Part shown: positions 59,380-64,000 of the stretch, one piece after another
How the letters are laid out: every line of letters starts with the position of its first letter
How positions within the stretch are numbered: the stretch's first letter is position 1
NCBI GenBank assembly: GCA_014208095.1
Contig: JACHMT010000007.1
Coordinates: 124,001-188,000 of the forward strand
Source of the DNA: Actinospineispora eucalypti
GTDB lineage: Bacteria > Actinomycetota > Actinomycetes > Mycobacteriales > Pseudonocardiaceae
Reading direction: 5' to 3'
DNA: 64,000 nt
The notes under the pieces: model-generated
Database searches by the model: none
Told to the model about the DNA's origin: nothing
What the model saw: only the letters and a program-made list of their open reading frames with translations
Program-made: the position numbers and the translations under genes

Positions 59380-61119
59380 GTGGCGGAGACGGACCGGGAT
59401 CTGGCCGAGCTGGGGCGGTCGGTCCGAGGCCGGGTGACGCTGGCGGCGGGGCTGGCCGCGCTGGGGACGGCGCTGTCGGTCGCGCCCATGGTGGCCGTGG
59501 TGGAGATCGGGCGGCGGCTGCTGGCCGGGGAACGCGACGGGTTGTGGCCGATCGCCTGGTTGGCCGTCGGCCTGTTCGCCGCACGGCTGGTGCTGTACGC
59601 GCTGTCCGGCCTGATCAGCCACCTGGCCGACGTGAACCTGGCCGTTGCGCTGCGCCAGCGGCTGGCCGACCACCTGGCCCGGCTGCCGCTGCACTGGTTC
59701 GCCGGCGCGGTGTCGGCCAAGGTGAAGACCACCGTTCAGGACGACGTGGCGACCCTGCACCACGGCATCGCGCACGCCCGGAGCGACCTGGCCTCGGCGG
59801 TGGCCGGGCCGCTGGTGATCGCGCTCTACCTGCTCTGGGTCAACTGGCCGCTGGCGCTGCTCACCCTGGCCGTGGTGGCCGGCGCGCAGTCGGTGCGGAT
59901 GCGGATGGTCCGGTTGGCCGCGGCGCCGGTCCGGCGGATCGCGGCGGCCAACGCCGAGCTTTCCGCCGCCGCCATCGAGATGGTGCACGGCATCGCGGTG
60001 GTCAAGGCGTTCGGCAATGCCCGGGCGCCGGAGCGGTTCCGCGCGGCCGCCGCCGCGTTCGCCGACGCGAACGACTCGGCGCAGCGGGTGTTCATCCGGC
60101 AGCGCAGCCTGACCCGGGCCACGGTGGCGCCGGCCAGCATGCTGCTGATGATCACCGGGGTGGGCGTGGCTTTCGTCGCGCTCGGTTGGGCGGCGCCGAT
60201 GGACGTCGTGGCGTTCGCCCTGCTCGGGCTGGGCCTGTTCGAGCTGATCAGCCCGATCTACCTGGGCCGGGACCAGCGGCGCGCCTCGGCGGCCGCCGCC
60301 GGCCGGATCGGCGAGCTGCTGCGCGAGCCGGCCGAGGCCGACGCGGCCGACCCGGCGACCCTGCCCGGCGGGCCGCTCGGCGTGGAGCTGGACGGGGTCC
60401 GGTTCGCCTACCGGGACGACGGGCACGAGGTGCTGCGCGGCGTCTCCGCCGAGCTGGCCCCCGGCACGGTCACCGCGGTGGTCGGGCCTTCCGGCGCCGG
60501 CAAGTCCACCCTCGGGCTGCTGCTCGCCCGGTTCTACGACGTGACCGGCGGGGCGATCAGGCTGGGCGGGCGGGATATCAGGAAAATCAGCCGGGACGAG
60601 CTGTACCGGCACATCGGGTTCCTGTTCCAGGACGTGGTGCTGCTGCGCCAGTCGGTGCGGGACAACATCGCGCTGGCCGTGCCGGACGCCCCGGACGACG
60701 CCGTGCACGCCGCCGCCAAGGCGGCCGCGATCCACCAGCGGATACTCGCGCTGCCGCGCCGCTACGACTCGGTGATCGGCGACGATGCCCGGCTCTCCGG
60801 CGGCGAGGCGCAGCGGGTCAGCATCGCCCGCACGCTGCTCGCGGACACCCCGGTCCTGGTGCTGGACGAGGCCACCGCGTTCGCCGACCCGGAGTCCGAG
60901 GCGGCCGTCCAGGACGCCCTGGCCGAGCTGGCCCAGGGCCGCACCCTGCTGGTCATCGCGCACCGGCTGCACACCATCACCGGGGCCGACCAGATCCTGG
61001 TGCTGGACCAGGGAGAGATCGTGGAACGGGGCCGGCACGAGGAACTGCTCGCCCGCGACGGGGTGTACGCGCGGCTGTGGCGCGCCCGGTACGACGCCGC
61101 CGAGGGGGTGGCGCGGTGA
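59380..61119 (+). CDS. ABC transporter, siderophore type (YbtP/IrtA-like), first half
   Basis: A 579-residue membrane-plus-ATPase half transporter. Helices span about residues 20-310, then Walker A VGPSGAGKSTLG, signature LSGGEAQRVSIART and Walker B VLVLDEATAFADPESE, the last typical of YbtP/YbtQ. There is no N-terminal FAD domain as in mycobacterial IrtA. GGGAGGGG precedes the GTG start. The iron box, the pairing with a second half transporter and family features point to import of ferric siderophore. Confidence 0.92.
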   Translation: MAETDRDLAELGRSVRGRVTLAAGLAALGTALSVAPMVAVVEIGRRLLAGERDGLWPIAWLAVGLFAARLVLYALSGLISHLADVNLAVALRQRLADHLARLPLHWFAGAVSAKVKTTVQDDVATLHHGIAHARSDLASAVAGPLVIALYLLWVNWPLALLTLAVVAGAQSVRMRMVRLAAAPVRRIAAANAELSAAAIEMVHGIAVVKAFGNARAPERFRAAAAAFADANDSAQRVFIRQRSLTRATVAPASMLLMITGVGVAFVALGWAAPMDVVAFALLGLGLFELISPIYLGRDQRRASAAAAGRIGELLREPAEADAADPATLPGGPLGVELDGVRFAYRDDGHEVLRGVSAELAPGTVTAVVGPSGAGKSTLGLLLARFYDVTGGAIRLGGRDIRKISRDELYRHIGFLFQDVVLLRQSVRDNIALAVPDAPDDAVHAAAKAAAIHQRILALPRRYDSVIGDDARLSGGEAQRVSIARTLLADTPVLVLDEATAFADPESEAAVQDALAELAQGRTLLVIAHRLHTITGADQILVLDQGEIVERGRHEELLARDGVYARLWRARYDAAEGVAR

Positions 61120-62849
61120 TCGGGCTGCTGTTCCGGGTCTCCCGGCGGTTCGGCGGGGACACCCGGCTGCTGCGCCGGTACCTGGGGTCCACCGGGCTCT
61201 ACGCGATCAGCGAGGGCGCGGCGTTCGGGCTGCTGGTCCCGCTGCTGGCCGAGCTGCTGGCCGGGCGGCCGGGGCGCGCGGCGTGGTGGCTGCTGCCGCT
61301 GGCCGGCTGCGTCGCGGTGGGCTGGTACGCGCACTTCGACATGGGCATGCGGGCGCTGCGGCTGGCCTCGGCGTGGCGGCGCGCGCTGTACGAGGCGATC
61401 GGCGCGCACCTGGTCCGGCTGCCGCTCGGGTGGTTCGACGGCTCGCCGGCCACCGCGGTGGAGCGGCTGCTCGGGCAGAGCGTGGACGTGCTGGTGCGCA
61501 CGGTGATGCTGGCCCAGCAGGTGCTCGCCGCGTGGGTCACCCCGGCCACGATCTTCGTGTTCCTGCTGTTCTACGACTGGCGGATGGCCGCCGCCGTGGC
61601 CTGCACCGCCCCGCTGGTGCTGGCCGTGTTCGCCGCCGCGCGCCGGCTCACCGACCGCACCGAGGCGGCGCACCACGCGGCGGCCGCCGAGGCCAGTGCG
61701 CGCCTGGTGGAGTTTGCCGGGGCGCAGCCGGTGCTGCGGGCCAACGGGCGCACCGGCGGCGGCCGGGAGCTGCTGCGCACCGCCCTGCTCCGGCAGCACG
61801 CGGCGGCCCGGCGGGAGGTCCTCGGCGCGCTGCCCACGATGCACCTGGGCCAGCTGGCGGTGCAGCTGGCGTTCACCGCCGTGCTCTCGGTGGGTCTGCT
61901 GCTGGCCACCGGGCAGGAGATCACCCCGGCGCGGGCCATCGCGCTGATCGTGCTGGGCGTGCACTTCCTGCAGCCGTTCGCCTCGGTGGCCGGGGTGGCG
62001 GCCGCGCTGCGGCACTGCCGGGCGGCGTTCGAGCGGATCGACGAGGTGCTGTACACCGAACCGCTGCCCGAACCGCTCAGCCCGAAACCGCCGGCCGGCG
62101 CGGGCATCGAGCTGGCCGGGGTGCGCTTCGGCTACGGGACGGCCGAGCCCGTGCTGGACGGCGTTGAACTGCGCGTGCCGGCCGGCGGCACCACCGCACT
62201 GGTCGGCCCGTCCGGCGCCGGCAAGACCACGGTGATCAAGCTGGTGGCCCGGTTCTTCGACCCGGACGAGGGCGCGGTGCGGATCGGCGGCGTGGACCTG
62301 CGGGATGTCGCCGCCGCCGAACTGGAGCGGACCGTGTCGGTGGTGTTCCAGGACGTGTACCTGTTCGACACCACCATCGAGGAGAACATCCGGATCGGCG
62401 CCCCGGGGGCCGGCGACCAACAGGTGCGGGAGGCGGCCCGGCGGGCCCGGGTGGACCTGATCGCGCAGCGGCTTCCGGACGGCTGGCGGACCAGGGTCGG
62501 CGAGGGCGGCAAGCTGCTCTCCGGCGGCGAGCGACAGCGGGTGGCGATCGCCCGGGCACTGGTCAAGGACGCGCCCGTGGTGCTGCTGGACGAGGCGACC
62601 TCGGCGCTGGACACGGAGAACGAGGGCGCCGTGCACCAGGCGCTGGCCGAGCTCGGCCGGGGCCGGACCCTGCTGGTCATCGCCCACCGGCTGGACACCA
62701 TCGCCGGGGCCGACCAGATCGCCGTGCTGGACGGCGGCCGCATCGCGCAGACCGGCCGGCACGAGGACCTGCTCGCCCAGGGCGGCCGCTACGCCCAGCT
62801 GTGGGCGGAACGGGAACGCGCCCGGGGCTGGCGCCTGGTCGAAAGCTAG
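61116..62849 (+). CDS. ABC transporter, siderophore type (YbtQ/IrtB-like), second half
   Basis: A 577-residue half transporter with a membrane domain (LPLGWFDGSPATAVERLLGQSVDVLV) and ATPase with Walker A VGPSGAGKTTVI, signature LLSGGERQRVAIARAL and VLLDEATSALDTENE. The GTG start overlaps the stop of the first gene (GTGA), so it should form a heterodimer with it. The stop codon TAG is inside the first unit of a 23-bp tandem repeat. The longer in-frame upstream region is not coding. Confidence 0.92.
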   Translation: MIGLLFRVSRRFGGDTRLLRRYLGSTGLYAISEGAAFGLLVPLLAELLAGRPGRAAWWLLPLAGCVAVGWYAHFDMGMRALRLASAWRRALYEAIGAHLVRLPLGWFDGSPATAVERLLGQSVDVLVRTVMLAQQVLAAWVTPATIFVFLLFYDWRMAAAVACTAPLVLAVFAAARRLTDRTEAAHHAAAAEASARLVEFAGAQPVLRANGRTGGGRELLRTALLRQHAAARREVLGALPTMHLGQLAVQLAFTAVLSVGLLLATGQEITPARAIALIVLGVHFLQPFASVAGVAAALRHCRAAFERIDEVLYTEPLPEPLSPKPPAGAGIELAGVRFGYGTAEPVLDGVELRVPAGGTTALVGPSGAGKTTVIKLVARFFDPDEGAVRIGGVDLRDVAAAELERTVSVVFQDVYLFDTTIEENIRIGAPGAGDQQVREAARRARVDLIAQRLPDGWRTRVGEGGKLLSGGERQRVAIARALVKDAPVVLLDEATSALDTENEGAVHQALAELGRGRTLLVIAHRLDTIAGADQIAVLDGGRIAQTGRHEDLLAQGGRYAQLWAERERARGWRLVES

Positions 62850-62921
62850 GCCGGCGCCTGGTCGGACGCTAGGCCCGCGGCTGGTCGAAAGCTAGGCCGG
62901 CGGCTGGTCGGACGCCAGACC
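62830..62921. repeat. four tandem copies of a 23-bp repeat at a convergent gene end
   Basis: Units of form GGCGCCTGGTCGAAAGCTAG plus GCC; copies alternate GAAAGC and GGACGC. The first copy lies in the end of the ABC gene and copies 3-4 in the end of the nitronate monooxygenase gene. The CTAG in copy 1 gives the TAG of the first, and in copy 3 the TAG of the second, on the opposite strand. Confidence 0.9.
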
Positions 62922-64000
62922 GCCCAGGGCGGCCAGCCGGGCGCGGCAGTCGTCGATCATCGACCGGGCAATCTCGCCGGCCGGCCGCAGCTCGGTGAAC
63001 CCGCCGACCACCTGGCCGATGAAGAACGACTCCAGCTCGGTGGCGCCGGGGTGGCCCGACTCGGCGGCGCGGGCGATCCGCCGCATCGCGTCGGACACCA
63101 GCATCGGCTGCAACGGCAGCGGCAGCGGGCCGGGGCTGTCCGAGCGGTCCCACTCCTCGTGCCAGGCGGTGCGCAGCTGCCGGGCCGGCTTGCCGGTCAG
63201 GGTGCGCGAGCGGACGGTGTCCGAGCTGGTCGCGGCCAGAAACTTGCGCTTCACCGAGGCCTGCGCGATCTCCTCCTCGGCGGACAGCCACACCGAGCCG
63301 CACCACACCCCGGCGGCCCCCAGGGCCAGCGCGGCGGCCATCTGCCGCCCGTCGGCGATGCCGCCGGCGGCCAGCACCGGCACGTCGCCGGCCAGGTCCA
63401 CCACCTCCGGGGTGAGCACCATGGTGGCGATGGTCCCGGTGTGCCCGCCGGCCTCGGTGCCCTGCGCGACCAGCACGTCCACCCCGGCGGCCAGGTGCCG
63501 GCGGGCGTGCTCCGGGGTGCCGAGCAGCGCGGCCACCGCCACGCCGGCCTCCTTGGCCCGGGAGACCAGCGACGGCGGCGGGCTGCCCAGCGCACTGGCC
63601 ACCAGCGCGGCGCGGTGCGCGAACACCACGTCCAGCAGCTCGTCCACGCCGGCCGGGTCCAGCCCGGCCACCCAGCCGTCGGCGCCGTCGGCCCGGGTGG
63701 GCAGCTCGGGGATCTGGTAGCGGGCCAGCAGATCGTCCACGAACCGCAGGTGCTCCTCGGGGATCTGCGCGCGCAGGCTGGCCACCAGGTCGCCGGCCTC
63801 GCCGCGCGCCATCTTCGAGGGGATTAGCAGGTCCACCCCGTAGGGCCGGCCGTCCAGCCGTTCCTCGATCCAGTGCAGCTGAGCGTCCAGCTGGGACGCG
63901 GTGTACACGGTGGCCGCCAGCACGCCCAGCCCGCCGGCCCGGCTCACCTCGGTGACCACCCCGGGCGAGCGGTTGAACCCGACCAGCGGCGCCTCGACGC
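62892..64000 (-). CDS. nitronate monooxygenase / enoyl-reductase-type TIM-barrel protein (5' end outside window)
   Basis: About 369 residues of an FMN-dependent nitronate-monooxygenase-family TIM barrel; the frame stays open to the window edge (upstream VEAPLVGFNRSPG), so the N-terminus is missing. VSRAGGLGVLAA, VDVLVAQGTEAGGHTG (the FMN/catalytic His region) and VPVLAAGGIADGRQMAAALALGAAGV are characteristic. It may oxidise alkyl nitronates or act on an unknown substrate. The gene ends inside the 23-bp tandem repeat. Confidence 0.9.
   Translation of the reverse strand, partial: VEAPLVGFNRSPGVVTEVSRAGGLGVLAATVYTASQLDAQLHWIEERLDGRPYGVDLLIPSKMARGEAGDLVASLRAQIPEEHLRFVDDLLARYQIPELPTRADGADGWVAGLDPAGVDELLDVVFAHRAALVASALGSPPPSLVSRAKEAGVAVAALLGTPEHARRHLAAGVDVLVAQGTEAGGHTGTIATMVLTPEVVDLAGDVPVLAAGGIADGRQMAAALALGAAGVWCGSVWLSAEEEIAQASVKRKFLAATSSDTVRSRTLTGKPARQLRTAWHEEWDRSDSPGPLPLPLQPMLVSDAMRRIARAAESGHPGATELESFFIGQVVGGFTELRPAGEIARSMIDDCRARLAALGGLASDQPPA

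Noticed and set aside
59544-61115. Long 1101-residue frame covering the second ABC gene and beyond
   Set aside because: Its upstream half is the complementary reading of the first ABC gene; the GTGA overlap gives the correct start at 61116.
1636-62849. One siderophore cluster linking the salicylate synthase with the YbtPQ-like transporter
   Set aside because: They lie at opposite ends of the window with different regulatory sites and no NRPS or PKS genes between them.
1-64000. CRISPR arrays, tRNA/rRNA genes, insertion sequences, prophage or integrases
   Set aside because: No repeat-spacer pattern, cloverleaf, transposase or phage protein was found by reading; the two tandem arrays are uninterrupted by unique spacers.

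Overview
The window is high-GC DNA with GTG/TTG starts, four-base stop/start overlaps (GTGA, ATGA) and family content (IniB-like, LVIVD, DUF222-HNH, SPW, a Rv0080/Rv0081-type locus) typical of a mycelial actinobacterium, most likely near Pseudonocardiaceae. This placement is inferred from gene content only. I see no rRNA, tRNA, CRISPR array, transposase or phage gene.

Left part (1-20 kb): a truncated WD40 protein; a TetR regulator translationally coupled to a salicylate synthase with two TetR-type palindromes in front; then a seven-gene minus-strand cluster (3.2-11.0 kb) of an ArsR regulator and six subunits of an energy-converting-hydrogenase-related membrane complex. Its large subunit has lost all four [NiFe]-ligand cysteines, so it is a complex I-like ion-pumping module and not a hydrogenase. 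Gene order matches M. tuberculosis Rv0081-Rv0087, and a Rv0080-like flavin-fold protein lies nearby with small SPW, STAS and KOW-type proteins. A TetR/NIPSNAP/SnoaL group sits between them.

Middle part (20-36.5 kb): housekeeping and accessory genes: a TsaD outside its usual cluster, AhpD-like and F420/FMN split-barrel proteins, a complete sugar or AI-2-type ABC importer, a cytochrome P450 divergent from a MarR-GNAT fusion, a CopC-like copper protein, an aldo/keto reductase, LysR and PAS proteins, and an IclR/gamma-glutamyltransferase pair.

36.5-42.6 kb: a tightly packed seven-gene set with a surface protein carrying Ig/IPT-like repeats, three membrane-linked or unknown proteins (one with a zinc ribbon), and a vWA - PP2C phosphatase - protein kinase triad. 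This is the best candidate for a poorly described signalling system.

Right part (42.7-64 kb): a FabG-type reductase, a KhtTU-like K+/H+ antiporter, a Bcr/CflA exporter, a GDT1 (Mn/Ca exporter) fused to an ICMT-like methyltransferase behind a yybP-ykoY manganese riboswitch, a Ddn-type F420 protein with its TetR, an LVIVD/DUF305 pair, an HNH protein, an aromatic meta-cleavage cluster (FAD monooxygenase, extradiol dioxygenase, PucR regulator, FAH hydrolase), an iron-box-controlled siderophore-type ABC pair, and a nitronate monooxygenase that runs off the right edge.

Unusual non-coding DNA: seven helically phased GATCA motifs running into a 22-bp perfect palindrome, two inverted copies of a dispersed palindromic element, and two tandem-repeat arrays, one of which supplies the TAG stops of both convergent genes.
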